Notes: generated by a model not told the origin, from the sequence alone. A DNA stretch of 64,000 nucleotides from JAVKBW01 sp040222995 (GCA_040222995.1 JAVKBW010000097.1:1-64000), one strand, 5' to 3'. Counted from the stretch's first letter, positions 43,904 to 52,722 are shown. Made by a program: numbers and translations.

Positions 43904-44404
43904 ATGGCAGATACACCGGACAACCTGGATCCGGCGCTGATACGGGCAAAGGAACTGGTTGTCAGACCGGAATGGATTGATGCCAACAACCACCTCAACG
44001 TGGCCTATTACGTACGGATATTCAGCAGCGGCATCATCGCGCTGCTTGATCGGATCGGACTACCCGAATCGGAAATCGAAACGCGCCGGACATCGACCTT
44101 CGCGGCGGAGATGAATGTCAGTTACAAGCGGGAAGTGCACCTTGGCGAAACCGTACGCGTGGCGACGCAGCTTATCGGTTTCGATTCGAAACGCATTCAC
44201 TACTATCACTGGATGTTTCAGACAAAGGACGGTTACCTGGCGGCGACGTCAGAAGGCTTGAGCCTGCATGTCAGTCTGGATACGCGGCGGGTTTGTCCGT
44301 TCGAAGAAGATTCGTTGCTGAGACTCGCGAATCTGGCGTCGACTCAGAACCATTTGCCGCTGCCGGACAATCTTGGCCGCAGAATCAGGATAAAAAAGTT
44401 GTAG
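43904..44404 (+). CDS. Acyl-CoA thioesterase family protein (hotdog fold)
   Basis: A 166-residue 4HBT-like protein. Seen: VVRPEWIDANNHLNVAYYVRIF, the hotdog active-site helix with Asp and the NHLN motif, MNVSYKREVHLGETVRVATQLIG and KDGYLAATSEGLSLHV. The ATG at 43904 has AAGGA upstream. Such proteins hydrolyse acyl-CoA or, in carnitine pathways, betainyl-CoA; the substrate here is unknown. Confidence 0.85.
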   Translation: MADTPDNLDPALIRAKELVVRPEWIDANNHLNVAYYVRIFSSGIIALLDRIGLPESEIETRRTSTFAAEMNVSYKREVHLGETVRVATQLIGFDSKRIHYYHWMFQTKDGYLAATSEGLSLHVSLDTRRVCPFEEDSLLRLANLASTQNHLPLPDNLGRRIRIKKL

Positions 44405-44572
44405 CAATGTCTAGGTCACAATCTTGTTACCGGATATGCGCCCAAAAGCCGCCGGAACCGGTTTGCATGCGTCTAAAAGATTGAGGCGCCGGAATGTTTC
44501 GCATAGGTTCTCATAACGATAGTCCGCCGGGGAGCGGACAGCATTGCCGGTAGGGTGCCAGTGGGGGAACTC

Positions 44573-45625
44573 GTGAATTACTCGGACAGTATCGAAGATG
44601 CGGCGGCTTTTGCCAAACAAGCGCTGGATTTGCTCGAAGAACACAAAGTGCCGCCAACGCCGCAGAATTTTACAATCTGGTACGCCTATGTCAGTGGCCG
44701 GCATCCTGATCTTGTCACCATGCTGAATCAGTTAATTGGCAGTGAGGCGGAATTTCCAGTCGAACGCCATGGCGAGATCTATGACAGGTTTTTCTCGACT
44801 CAGCAGGAAGAAGAAGCGCTGCAGGACGCCAGCGAACAGATCGATCTGCAACTCGACGGCCTGATGGACATGCTCCATGAAGCGAGCGGCGAGGCGCAGG
44901 AATTTCAGGAATCGATACAGGACGGCCTGCACGGGCTGACCCAGAGCAAGGGGCTCGACGGGATCACGCAGATCATGCAGAAGGTGGTCAGTCAGGCGAA
45001 GAAAATGCAGGCGTCGAACAACGATCTGCAGAAACGGCTGGAAACGTCATCCGGCGAAATCAAAACCCTCAAGAAACACCTCGACGATGTACAGAAGGAA
45101 GCTCTGACGGACGGATTGACCGGTATCGCGAACCGCAAGTGTTTCGATATTTCGTTGCGGCGCCTGACAAACGAAGCAAACGAAACGGATCAGCCTTTCT
45201 GCCTGCTTCTGACCGATATCGACCACTTCAAGGCCTTCAATGACAATTACGGTCACCAGATCGGCGATCAGGTGATCAAGCTGGTGGCGAATGTTCTGGC
45301 AAAGACGGCGGAAGAGAATCAGGTTGCGGCCCGATACGGCGGCGAGGAGTTTGCGCTGCTGCTGCCATCGACGAAACTGGAGGCGGCGTACAAGATCGCC
45401 GAAACAATTCGCGAAACGGTCTCCACAAAACGGATTCGGAACCGCAATACCGGCGAGGAAATGGGCAATATCACGTTGTCCATCGGCCTCGGCCTCTACC
45501 GCGCCAGCGAACCGGTCACCAATCTGATTCAGCGCGCCGATGCCAGCCTGTATTTTGCAAAAGGCAACGGCCGTAACCGCACGGCGACGGAGCGAGAACT
45601 GGAAACCGAAACCGTCGCAGGCTGA
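44573..45625 (+). CDS. Diguanylate cyclase (GGDEF)
   Basis: About 350 residues. The N-terminal 180 residues are helical with coiled-coil character (EEEALQDASEQIDLQLDGLMDML, NNDLQKRLETSSGEIKTLKKHLDDV). The GGDEF domain covers about 185-350 with DGLTGIANRKCFD, LLTDIDHFKAFNDNYGHQIGD and the active loop ARYGGEEFALLLP. The position of the inhibitory RxxD motif reads EENQ, so product inhibition through the I-site is unlikely. Three in-frame GTG starts exist (44555, 44561, 44573); the last has GGGGGAA upstream. The sensor part has no known ligand domain. Confidence 0.92.
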   Translation: MNYSDSIEDAAAFAKQALDLLEEHKVPPTPQNFTIWYAYVSGRHPDLVTMLNQLIGSEAEFPVERHGEIYDRFFSTQQEEEALQDASEQIDLQLDGLMDMLHEASGEAQEFQESIQDGLHGLTQSKGLDGITQIMQKVVSQAKKMQASNNDLQKRLETSSGEIKTLKKHLDDVQKEALTDGLTGIANRKCFDISLRRLTNEANETDQPFCLLLTDIDHFKAFNDNYGHQIGDQVIKLVANVLAKTAEENQVAARYGGEEFALLLPSTKLEAAYKIAETIRETVSTKRIRNRNTGEEMGNITLSIGLGLYRASEPVTNLIQRADASLYFAKGNGRNRTATERELETETVAG

Positions 45626-45718
45626 CGCTCTTCCGGCGAATGCTCTGGCGAAGACCGGCCAAACGTCGTTTAATCGGACAGAAACCCGGCAAGTTAACAG
45701 TTACCGAAAGCCGAATCC

Positions 45719-47488
45719 GTGGCGATCGAGCGATTCAAACACATGATGGATAATGTTCACCGGTTTACCCGGCACGAACATTTCGTCATGTCAGTCCTGT
45801 CGGTGATCTTCGGACTTCTGGGTGGCGCCGCCGGTATCGTGTTTCGTGAAACGATTGGCCTGATTCAGGCTGGATTCTTCGGCTCGCCGTCCGATCTTCT
45901 GGCCTTCGATCGTACTCAGATTGAGTGGTGGCGTATTCCGCTGGCGACCACAGCCGGCGGTCTTATCGTCGGACTTCTTGTCTATTATCTGATGCCGGGA
46001 AGGCGGCCCTATGCGGTTGCCGACGTCATCGAGGCGAGCGCGCTGCGGGGCGGCCGGATGAACCTGCGCGTCGGTCTTGGCGCAGCGCTGATCAGCGCGA
46101 CGACGCTCGGCAGCGGCGGGTCGGCCGGCCGTGAAGGGCCGGTTGTCCATCTAGCGGCCAGCCTGTGCGCCTTTCTCGGGGAACGCCTGAAACTCGGTCC
46201 GGCGATGCAGCAGACGGTGCTTGGCTGCGGCGTCGCGGCGGGGGTCGCCGCATCGTTCAACGCGCCGATTGCGGGTGTGTTTTTCGCGCTGGAAGTTGTG
46301 GTCGGCCACTATGCGCTGGCGGCATTCGCGCCGGTGGTCATCGCGTCGGTCACCGGCACCCTTGTCAGCCGTATTTATTTCGGCGATTTCCCCGCCTTTG
46401 TTATCCCGCCGCACGAAATTACCTCGTTCTGGGAATTTCCTGCTTTCGCCCTGCTGGGTGTGGTCAGCGCAATCGGGTCGATCCTCTTTATCAAGTCGGT
46501 CGGCTTTTCGCAGAAGGTTTTTTCTTCGATACCGAAGCTGCCTGTCTGGGCGCGTCCGGCGCTTGGCGGGCTTGCGCTTGGTATTATCGGCATCTTCCTG
46601 CCGGAAGTGCTGGGTGTCGGATATTTCGCGACGGATCAGGCGTTACGCGGCGAACTGCCGCTGTTGATCCTGTTTACACTGATTGTCGCCAAGACGGCGG
46701 CGACGGCGATCACGCTGGGCAGCGGCGGCGGCGGCGGCGTGTTTTCGCCGTCATTGTTCATCGGCGCGATGATCGGGGGGACGTTCGGCGTCGTTGCGAC
46801 TCTGGTGCAGCCCGAACTGTCGTCAGGGCACAGCGCCTATACCTTGATCGGCATGGGTGCGATGTCCGGGGCGGTTCTGGGGGCGCCGATCAGCACGATC
46901 CTGATCGTGTTCGAACTGACCGGCGATTACGAACTGACCATCGGCGTGATGATCGCGACCGTGATCGCCTCGCAGATCAGTCTCAATGTTCTCGGATTTT
47001 CTTTCTTCTCGTGGCAGCTTCATCAGCGCGGCGTCAGCCTGAAAGGCGGGCGCGAGGCCGCCGTGATGCGGTCGCGCAGCGTGCGCGACGTGATGAAGGA
47101 CGACCTTCTGACTGTCGGGCCCGGGGCATCGCTGGAACGGATTCGCGGCAATCTGATCGAAAGCGCCTATGGCGAACTGTTCGTCGTTGATGGTTCGAAC
47201 CGCCTTATCGGCACCATCACCCTGCGCGATCTGGCGCAGAATGCCTTTGAACACGAAAAGGACGATGTGCTGACGGCCGGCGACATCGCCCGCCGCGATC
47301 CGCCGACCGCCTGCGTCACCGATACGATCGAAACCGCGATATCGATCCTGGAGTCCTGCCGTGAGGAACATATCGCGGTACTCGATACCGGCGACGCGCC
47401 GACGCTTGTCGGCGTGCTGCACGAACGCGACGTGCTGGCCGCCTATCACCGCGCGGTGCTGGCGACCCGGCCGACCGAACCGACCTAG
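45719..47488 (+). CDS. CLC-family chloride channel with C-terminal CBS pair
   Basis: A 589-residue protein: CLC membrane domain to about residue 440, then two CBS motifs (VRDVMKDDLLTVGPGASLERI and AGDIARRDPPTACVTDTIETAI). Seen: GSGGSAGREGPVVHLAASL with the gating glutamate, ASFNAPIAGVFFALEVVVGHY, and GGVFSPSLFIGAMIGG. The proton-glutamate position after ALE is valine, as in CLC channels rather than H+/Cl- exchangers. Start GTG at 45719; an ATG at 45743 is possible. The TAG stop is part of the CTAG target duplication of the adjacent MITE. Confidence 0.93.
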   Translation: MAIERFKHMMDNVHRFTRHEHFVMSVLSVIFGLLGGAAGIVFRETIGLIQAGFFGSPSDLLAFDRTQIEWWRIPLATTAGGLIVGLLVYYLMPGRRPYAVADVIEASALRGGRMNLRVGLGAALISATTLGSGGSAGREGPVVHLAASLCAFLGERLKLGPAMQQTVLGCGVAAGVAASFNAPIAGVFFALEVVVGHYALAAFAPVVIASVTGTLVSRIYFGDFPAFVIPPHEITSFWEFPAFALLGVVSAIGSILFIKSVGFSQKVFSSIPKLPVWARPALGGLALGIIGIFLPEVLGVGYFATDQALRGELPLLILFTLIVAKTAATAITLGSGGGGGVFSPSLFIGAMIGGTFGVVATLVQPELSSGHSAYTLIGMGAMSGAVLGAPISTILIVFELTGDYELTIGVMIATVIASQISLNVLGFSFFSWQLHQRGVSLKGGREAAVMRSRSVRDVMKDDLLTVGPGASLERIRGNLIESAYGELFVVDGSNRLIGTITLRDLAQNAFEHEKDDVLTAGDIARRDPPTACVTDTIETAISILESCREEHIAVLDTGDAPTLVGVLHERDVLAAYHRAVLATRPTEPT

Positions 47489-47762
47489 GCCGTAAACTCA
47501 TAAACGAGAGAGGATTTTGCCCGTGACGGATTTGGATGGACCGGAGGTCTGGCGAGTGCAGCGCGATGCAGCGGCATCGGGCAAGATCGACAGGCGGTCG
47601 GGGCGCCAAATCCGCCGGGCCGGAACGGCTGGCCGGTCGGGCTGCCCCTGCGGCGTCAATCCACCTCGCCGATGCACAGGCATCGCCTTCGGCGAATTTC
47701 CTGGCATTGACAGGCCGAACCGGTCAGCAAAAACTCTCTTCGTTTATGAGTCTACGGCCTAG
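47485..47762. mobile_element. MITE-like element (270 bp) with 32-bp terminal inverted repeats and CTAG target duplication
   Basis: The element spans 47489-47758. Its ends are imperfect inverted repeats: GCCGTAAACTCATAAACG at 47489-47506 against the complement of 47741-47758, with one mismatch in 18, and continuing similarity to 32 bp with small gaps (47520, 47727). It is flanked by CTAG on each side (47485-47488 and 47759-47762). CTAG fits the YTAR target of IS5-group elements. The interior has no convincing transposase, so it is non-autonomous. Removing it with one CTAG would join the clcA stop directly to the next ATG (CTAGATG). Confidence 0.85.
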
Positions 47763-48728
47763 ATGACGGAAATCGCCGGCCTCGTCTTCCCCCTCTTCGG
47801 ACTGATTCTTCTCGGTTACGTTACCGCACGGCTGATGAAACAGCCGACGGAGGCGATGGGTTGGCTCAGCGCCTTCATCATCTATCTCGCCCTGCCGGCG
47901 CTGTTTTTCAAACTGCTGTCTAAAACACCGGTAGAAAAACTGGCGAGCTGGGGGTTCATATCGTCGAACATCGCGGCGACCTTCGCGGTTTATCTGTCCG
48001 TATACCTGTTCGCCGTTCTGCTGCGCCGGTCGTCCGGTCAGGAAGCGACAATCCAGGGGCTGGCCGGCGCGTACGGCAATATCGGCTATATGGGGCCGGC
48101 GATGGCGATCCTGACCTTCGGCGAGGCCGCGGCGGTGCCGGTGGCGCTGATCTTCTGTTTCGAAAACATCATGCATTTTACCGTCGCGCCGACCTTCATG
48201 GCGTTTTCGGGCCGCGACAAGACGAACCTGGGGGCGCTGGCAATGCAGATCGCCCGGCGCATCGCTTTCCATCCGTTCATCATCGCCACGTTTCTTGGGG
48301 TCGGGGCGGCGTTTTTGCATTTGTCGCCGCCGCAGCCGGTGGAACGCCTGATCGACTATCTTGCGCAGGCCGCCGCGCCCAGCGCCCTTTTTGCGATGGG
48401 CGTCACCCTGGCGCTCAACCCGTTGCGGCGAATCCCGATCGAACTGCCGTTGATCGTGCTGGTGAAACTGGTCCTGCATCCGCTGGCGATGTATCTGGTT
48501 TTAAGCTGGGCCGGCGATTTCGACCCGATATGGGTGTATACCGCCGTGCTGCTGGCGGCGCTGCCGACGGCTACGAATGTCTTCGTGCTGGCGCAGCAAT
48601 ACGGGTTCTGGGTCGAACGGGCGTCCGCCTGCATCCTTATCACCACGATGCTATCCGTCGTCACGCTTACCGGCCTGCTTTACGCCATCACCTCAGGTTT
48701 GCTGCCGGCCGACCTGTTTCCCGGCTAG
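47763..48728 (+). CDS. AEC-family transporter
   Basis: A 321-residue auxin-efflux-carrier family permease with ten hydrophobic segments. Seen: IYLALPALFFKLLSKTP, AGAYGNIGYMGPAMAIL, APSALFAMGVTLALNP and AALPTATNVFVLAQQYG, the conserved half-helices of the family. Substrate unknown (organic acids or amino acids in other members). The ATG follows the MITE's right CTAG at once, so any ribosome site is now provided by the element; AAAACTCTCTTCG there is a poor one. Confidence 0.92.
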   Translation: MTEIAGLVFPLFGLILLGYVTARLMKQPTEAMGWLSAFIIYLALPALFFKLLSKTPVEKLASWGFISSNIAATFAVYLSVYLFAVLLRRSSGQEATIQGLAGAYGNIGYMGPAMAILTFGEAAAVPVALIFCFENIMHFTVAPTFMAFSGRDKTNLGALAMQIARRIAFHPFIIATFLGVGAAFLHLSPPQPVERLIDYLAQAAAPSALFAMGVTLALNPLRRIPIELPLIVLVKLVLHPLAMYLVLSWAGDFDPIWVYTAVLLAALPTATNVFVLAQQYGFWVERASACILITTMLSVVTLTGLLYAITSGLLPADLFPG

Positions 48729-48730
48729 GG

Positions 48731-49282
48731 TCAGGCGGTGTCGCCTTCCGCCGGTTCGCGCTTGCGTCCGTTTATCATGGCGCGGACAAGGTTTTCGCCG
48801 TGGCGGATGCTGGCAAAGGCGACACCGGCAATATGCAGGCCGACAAGCAGCAGCATTCCGTTTGCCATAACCTCGTGGATTTCCTCGACCCATTCCGAAC
48901 CCCAGAACATATCGAGCGTCATCATCCATCCGGTACCTGCTGTGGCGACCAGACCAAGGATCAGGGCGACGACCATCGCGCCGCCTGCCGGGTTGTGGCC
49001 CAGATAGCGGCGTTCGCGGCCGGTCGCCATGTCCTTAACATATGTAATGAAGCTGCCGGCGCTCGGCACGAATTGCATGAACCGGGCATGGCGCGGCCCG
49101 ATCACGCCCCATACCAGGCGCAGTGCGACAAGGCCCAGAATCGTATAGCCCATCGCCTCATGCAGTTCGTCCAGCTCGTCGCCGGTTAACCAGACAATGG
49201 CGAATACGGTTACCAGTGACCAGTGAAACAGCCGGACCAGTGGATCCCACACCTTGACGGTCGGTACGGTTTTCTCAGTCAT
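48731..49282 (-). CDS. Cytochrome b561 family protein
   Basis: A 183-residue membrane cytochrome with four transmembrane helices. Seen: KVWDPLVRLFHWSLV with the first heme His, ELHEAMGYTILGLVALRLVW, GWMMTLDMFWGSEWVEEIHEVMANGMLLLVGLHIAGV with further heme His, and RHGENLVRAM. It carries electrons between quinol and a periplasmic partner. It overlaps the PepSY gene by 8 nt, and these two often occur together. Confidence 0.93.
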   Translation of the reverse strand: MTEKTVPTVKVWDPLVRLFHWSLVTVFAIVWLTGDELDELHEAMGYTILGLVALRLVWGVIGPRHARFMQFVPSAGSFITYVKDMATGRERRYLGHNPAGGAMVVALILGLVATAGTGWMMTLDMFWGSEWVEEIHEVMANGMLLLVGLHIAGVAFASIRHGENLVRAMINGRKREPAEGDTA

Positions 49283-49553
49283 CGGATTTGTTCTTCATCA
49301 TTTCGAGGGATTTCGGATCGAAATAGGCTTCCACGCGCTTGCCGTCCTGATTGAAGGCATAGACTTCGTAGCAGCCGTCTTCGGCTTTGATGCGCTTTAC
49401 CTGCCAGCCTTCAGCTTCGAGCTTCTTCTGCAGGGCTTCGCGCGGCTGCCGTTCATTTTCTGGGGCGTTGCAATGTTCGCTTTCCGCATTGGCCATGGCA
49501 GAGCCGGAGGCGAGGAAGGCGCAGGTGGCGGAAACGAGCAGTACGTTCTTCAT
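49275..49553 (-). CDS. PepSY-domain periplasmic protein
   Basis: A 92-residue exported protein: signal peptide MKNVLLVSATCAFLASGSAMA, then a PepSY_2-like domain (ALQKKLEAEGWQVKRIKAEDGCYEVYAFNQDGKRVEAYFDP). The frame opens at 49589, but the ATG at 49553 has AGGAG 8 nt upstream and starts the signal peptide. PepSY proteins paired with cytochrome b561 are common; their role is unclear. Its ribosome site lies in a hairpin, see the next entry. Confidence 0.9.
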   Translation of the reverse strand: MKNVLLVSATCAFLASGSAMANAESEHCNAPENERQPREALQKKLEAEGWQVKRIKAEDGCYEVYAFNQDGKRVEAYFDPKSLEMMKNKSDD

Positions 49554-49556
49554 GTA

Positions 49557-49589
49557 GTGTCTCCTGTTGGATGAAGGTCGTGGAGACAC
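49557..49589 (-). promoter_or_regulatory. 5' UTR hairpin that hides the PepSY ribosome-binding site
   Basis: On the minus strand GTGTCTCC (49589-49582) is an exact complement of GGAGACAC (49564-49557), with a 17-nt loop. The second arm contains the GGAG Shine-Dalgarno 7 nt before the ATG at 49553. An 8-bp stem would block initiation until opened, as in RNA thermometers or translational attenuators. The pairing is seen; regulation is inferred. Confidence 0.55.
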
Positions 49590-49727
49590 GTATCGCGGCC
49601 TTACCTTTCGCCATTCTTACATGGCGGAATTTTTCACGGCGCCGACGGCTTGTCTGACAGGACCAAGTAACCGATAAAGGCCGTCAATCGATATTTCCCA
49701 GACTGAAGAAAGAGCAGGGTTAAGATC

Positions 49728-50588
49728 ATGAAGCTTGATGTCGCGGAGCATGAGGCCCCGGCCGATGCCGATGCCCGAAAAAAAGTTAATCCGGTTATCT
49801 GTTATCCGCCGGAAACCCTTCCGAAGCCCGACATCGGCAGTCTGCGCGACCTGCGCCAGTCATCGACACAGGTTTCTTCCATCGAGGTTCCGCCGCGCGA
49901 CGCAAGTTGCATTGCCGTTCCCAAACACTGTTTCTTCACCATTACCTCCGTCGGCGGACCCCAGGTCGGCGACCTCAATCTGTGGAATGCGCAGGATGTG
50001 ACGGAGCGGTTCTATGCCGGCAAGACGCGGGCGCTTCACGGCACCCATCTTTCGACCGGCGACCGGATGTGGTCGAGCTTTCCGAATATGCGGCCGATGG
50101 CGACGATCACCGACGATACGCTCGACTGGTACGGGTTCGATGACTTCGGCGGTTCGGTTCACGATGTCATCGGCACGCGCTGCGACCCTTATACCGGCCG
50201 GCTGCTTTCCGGCAGCGACTATCACTATTGCTGCCATTCCAATCTTACCCGGGCGCTGGCCGACTACCTGGATATCCCGCGCAGTGAAGCCGAACCGCAT
50301 GTGCATGACGTGCTGAATGTCTTCATGTGCACCGGCTTCACCCGCGATACCGGCCAGTATTTCATGAAGGCGACGCCGGTTCGCCCCGGCGACTATCTGG
50401 AATTCCATGCCGAAATCGATCTCATTGTCGGCCTGTCGGCCTGCCCCGGCGGCGACTGTTCAACCGAACATTCATCCGATACGGCGGCGTGCTATCCGCT
50501 GCGGATCGATATTTACGATCCGGGCGAGGACGTTCGTAGCGGTTACGTCGAACCGCCGCGATCGGCCTATGACCGAAGCCACGGGTAG
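49728..50588 (+). CDS. DUF1989 (urea carboxylase-associated) family protein
   Basis: A 286-residue protein. Seen: TLDWYGFDDFGGSVHDVIGTRCDPYT, YHYCCHSNLTRALADYL, VLNVFMCTGFTRDTG, VRPGDYLEFHAEIDLIVGLSACPGGDCS; conserved Cys and His in these blocks are family-typical. DUF1989 proteins sit near urea or guanidine carboxylase genes elsewhere and may be metal enzymes of aminomethyl groups, but no such genes are here. The N-terminal 45 residues are an extension. ATCATGAAG start with AGAGCAGGG upstream. Confidence 0.85.
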   Translation: MKLDVAEHEAPADADARKKVNPVICYPPETLPKPDIGSLRDLRQSSTQVSSIEVPPRDASCIAVPKHCFFTITSVGGPQVGDLNLWNAQDVTERFYAGKTRALHGTHLSTGDRMWSSFPNMRPMATITDDTLDWYGFDDFGGSVHDVIGTRCDPYTGRLLSGSDYHYCCHSNLTRALADYLDIPRSEAEPHVHDVLNVFMCTGFTRDTGQYFMKATPVRPGDYLEFHAEIDLIVGLSACPGGDCSTEHSSDTAACYPLRIDIYDPGEDVRSGYVEPPRSAYDRSHG

Positions 50589-50606
50589 CCGCACCGCCCG
50601 TCGTTG

Positions 50607-51458
50607 CTAGGCGTTGACGGGTGAACTGTAGCCAAGCTCGTCGAGCCGGTTTTTCAGCGCCATGCGGTCCAGGCTGCCGAACGGAAGGTTGATGAAAACC
50701 TCCAGCCGGCGGTTGATCATGCTGTAAAGCTGGTTCAGCAGCACCCGGCGTTCGGTTTCCGTGCCGGTGAATTTCGCCGGGTCGGGCAGCGGCCATGATG
50801 CGGTTACGACCTTGTCGCCGAATTCCGGGCACTTCTGGCCTTCCGTGGTGTCGCAGAGCGCGATGACGAAATCCATCACCGGCGAATCAGGTGTGGTGAA
50901 TTCCTCCCACGACTTGCTGCGCGCGGTCGATATGTCGTGGCCCAGATTTTTCAGGTTGGCCAGAACCTCGGCATTCGGGGCATCGACCGGGTCGGACCCG
51001 GCGGAATAGGCCCGGAAGGACCCGGCGCCGATTTTATTCAGGATCGCCTCGGCGATAATGGAACGGGCGGAATTATGGGTGCACAGAAACAGAACGTTGA
51101 ATGAACCGGTCATGGGAATATCCCTTTCCTCTATGTCGGGAAGAAGCCGTGCAATATCGCCACAGAGATCCGGCTGCCCGTAGCAGCAGGTCTCGGTGAC
51201 GAAGGTGAGCAGATTTCGCAGCCCGATAAAGCGGACCGCATAGGTGGTGGTGCGCCCCTGCCGCGTCGACCGCAGCAGACCCGCCTGTTCCAGCGCGGCC
51301 AGATGAAATGACAGCGTTGACGCCGGAATGCCGGTCTGCCGCTGTAATTCGCCGGCCCGCATGCCGGTCGATCCGGTCACAATCAGCAACCGCAGAATCC
51401 GCACCCGCGTTTCCTGTGACAGGGCCGTGAAACATGCTGCCGCCTGCGTATCATCCAT
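50607..51458 (-). CDS. ArsR-type regulator fused to an arsenate reductase (ArsC-type) domain
   Basis: A 283-residue two-domain protein. Residues 1-110: ArsR winged helix (ALSQETRVRILRLLIV, MRAGELQRQTGIPASTLSFHLAALEQAGLL) with CCYGQPDLCGDI after the helix, a cysteine cluster able to bind As(III). Residues 115-283: low-molecular-weight-phosphatase-type reductase with P-loop FLCTHNSARSIIAEAIL, YSAGSDPVDAPNAEVL and the WPLPDP region. One protein could thus sense and reduce arsenic. No arsenic efflux gene (arsB/acr3) is adjacent. Confidence 0.93.
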   Translation of the reverse strand: MDDTQAAACFTALSQETRVRILRLLIVTGSTGMRAGELQRQTGIPASTLSFHLAALEQAGLLRSTRQGRTTTYAVRFIGLRNLLTFVTETCCYGQPDLCGDIARLLPDIEERDIPMTGSFNVLFLCTHNSARSIIAEAILNKIGAGSFRAYSAGSDPVDAPNAEVLANLKNLGHDISTARSKSWEEFTTPDSPVMDFVIALCDTTEGQKCPEFGDKVVTASWPLPDPAKFTGTETERRVLLNQLYSMINRRLEVFINLPFGSLDRMALKNRLDELGYSSPVNA

Positions 51459-51461
51459 TGC

Positions 51462-51489
51462 ACTAGTATAATCGAATAATCATACTAGT
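51462..51489 (-). promoter_or_regulatory. Palindromic operator of the arsR-arsC gene
   Basis: ACTAGTAT (51462-51469) and ATACTAGT (51482-51489) form an inverted repeat with a 12-bp A/T-rich spacer that includes ATTCGAAT-like sequence. It lies 3 nt upstream of the ATG at 51458 in an otherwise GC-rich region, placed for autorepression by the ArsR domain (inference). Confidence 0.7.
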
Positions 51490-51546
51490 CAATCAACTTC
51501 ATGCCGGAAATGGCGGCCGGCACTTCTTTTGAAACAGCAGGAAGAG

Positions 51547-52722
51547 TCAGGGGGCTGAACGTTCCAGCATGGTTGAGGGAAACGACATCGTCGCTGTCGT
51601 TCCCTGTCCCGGGATACTGTCAATTCTGATTTGGCCGCCGATTGCTTCTGCTGAACGCTTTGTCAGAAACAGGCCCATTCCGAATCCGGTCTCGTCAATC
51701 GAATAGGCGCTTCGGGTATTGAATTGTAGTAGACGCTCCAGCTTGCGGGGCTCGATTCCCGGCCCGTCATCAATGATGCAGATACTGAGATCCTTGTCTT
51801 TGCTCCAGTCGACTTCCACCTTGACGTGACATCCCTTGTCTATGTGTTTGACGGAATTCCCGATCAGGTTCATCAGAATCTGCTTCACCAGAGTTTTTTC
51901 GGCGCGAATACGGGGCACGCAAAGATCTTTCGGGACAAGCAGCTCGATGCCCCGCCGTTTAGCCAGTGGCGCAACGACGCGTTGACAGCTTTCCAGGCAA
52001 TCCGCCAGATCGACCAGAATATCCGTGGCTCGTTCGGTGAAATCCTTGTCATCGTTCATTGCCAGAACCGAATCCACCAGTTCCAGCAGAACCTCGCCAC
52101 TATACTTGATATCGCAAACATAGCCCCGATAGCGCTCTTCAAGCGCGCCGAACGGTTCGGACTGCATAAAATCAGCCATGCCCAGAATTGCATTCAAAGG
52201 CGTTCGGAAATCATGGCTCATCTGAGCAACGACAAGATCACGCATGTTGTTCGTTGCATTCAGTTGCTGCAAAAGATTTCGCAGTTCTTTTTCGATCCGC
52301 GCGCGGGCGGCGCATTCCTTGTTCAGGTTATCGACAAGCCTCGTCAGTTCGATGAAATGATCGACATTTGGGTTGCCCGAAAAGAACCGCAGAACGGCCA
52401 CGGCTTTGTTGTCATGGACGGAACGCCAGCCTTCAACGCGAATGAAATCGGAACCGTTGTCCGGATTTTGCCGGTGAAAGGTTTTCGGCAAGGGTTCCGA
52501 CGTTCCCAGCCAGTCGCGGATGGACTGGCGAAGATAGTCGATGGAATCCGAAAAAATGTCGCTGAGGTGCCGATGTTTCGTTTGCGGGTTTAATCCGAAA
52601 AACGGTGAAAACCGGTCATTCGCAAGTAGGATCGACCCGTCCGCGCCAACGACAAGCATGGCCTCGGGAACCGACCCTGCTATCGTTATGGCAGCGTTAC
52701 TTTCAGGCGTCTTGTTTTTCAT
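51547..52722 (-). CDS. PAS-type soluble histidine kinase
   Basis: A 391-residue kinase without membrane helices. Residues 10-125: PAS-like (MLVVGADGSILLANDRFSPFFGLNP). Then a coiled coil (ELTRLVDNLNKECAARARIEKELRNLL), HisKA with AQMSHDFRTPLNAILGMADFM, and HATPase_c with KQILMNLIGNSVKHI, IIDDGPGIEPRK and GFGMGLFLTKRSAEAIGG. No receiver is attached and no response regulator is adjacent. Its start overlaps the upstream cysteine-containing gene by 20 nt, so the two act together. Confidence 0.93.
   Translation of the reverse strand: MKNKTPESNAAITIAGSVPEAMLVVGADGSILLANDRFSPFFGLNPQTKHRHLSDIFSDSIDYLRQSIRDWLGTSEPLPKTFHRQNPDNGSDFIRVEGWRSVHDNKAVAVLRFFSGNPNVDHFIELTRLVDNLNKECAARARIEKELRNLLQQLNATNNMRDLVVAQMSHDFRTPLNAILGMADFMQSEPFGALEERYRGYVCDIKYSGEVLLELVDSVLAMNDDKDFTERATDILVDLADCLESCQRVVAPLAKRRGIELLVPKDLCVPRIRAEKTLVKQILMNLIGNSVKHIDKGCHVKVEVDWSKDKDLSICIIDDGPGIEPRKLERLLQFNTRSAYSIDETGFGMGLFLTKRSAEAIGGQIRIDSIPGQGTTATMSFPSTMLERSAP

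Noticed and set aside
47517..47762. Small open frame inside the MITE-like element
   Set aside because: No transposase motif and it is bounded by the terminal repeats; the element is better seen as non-coding.
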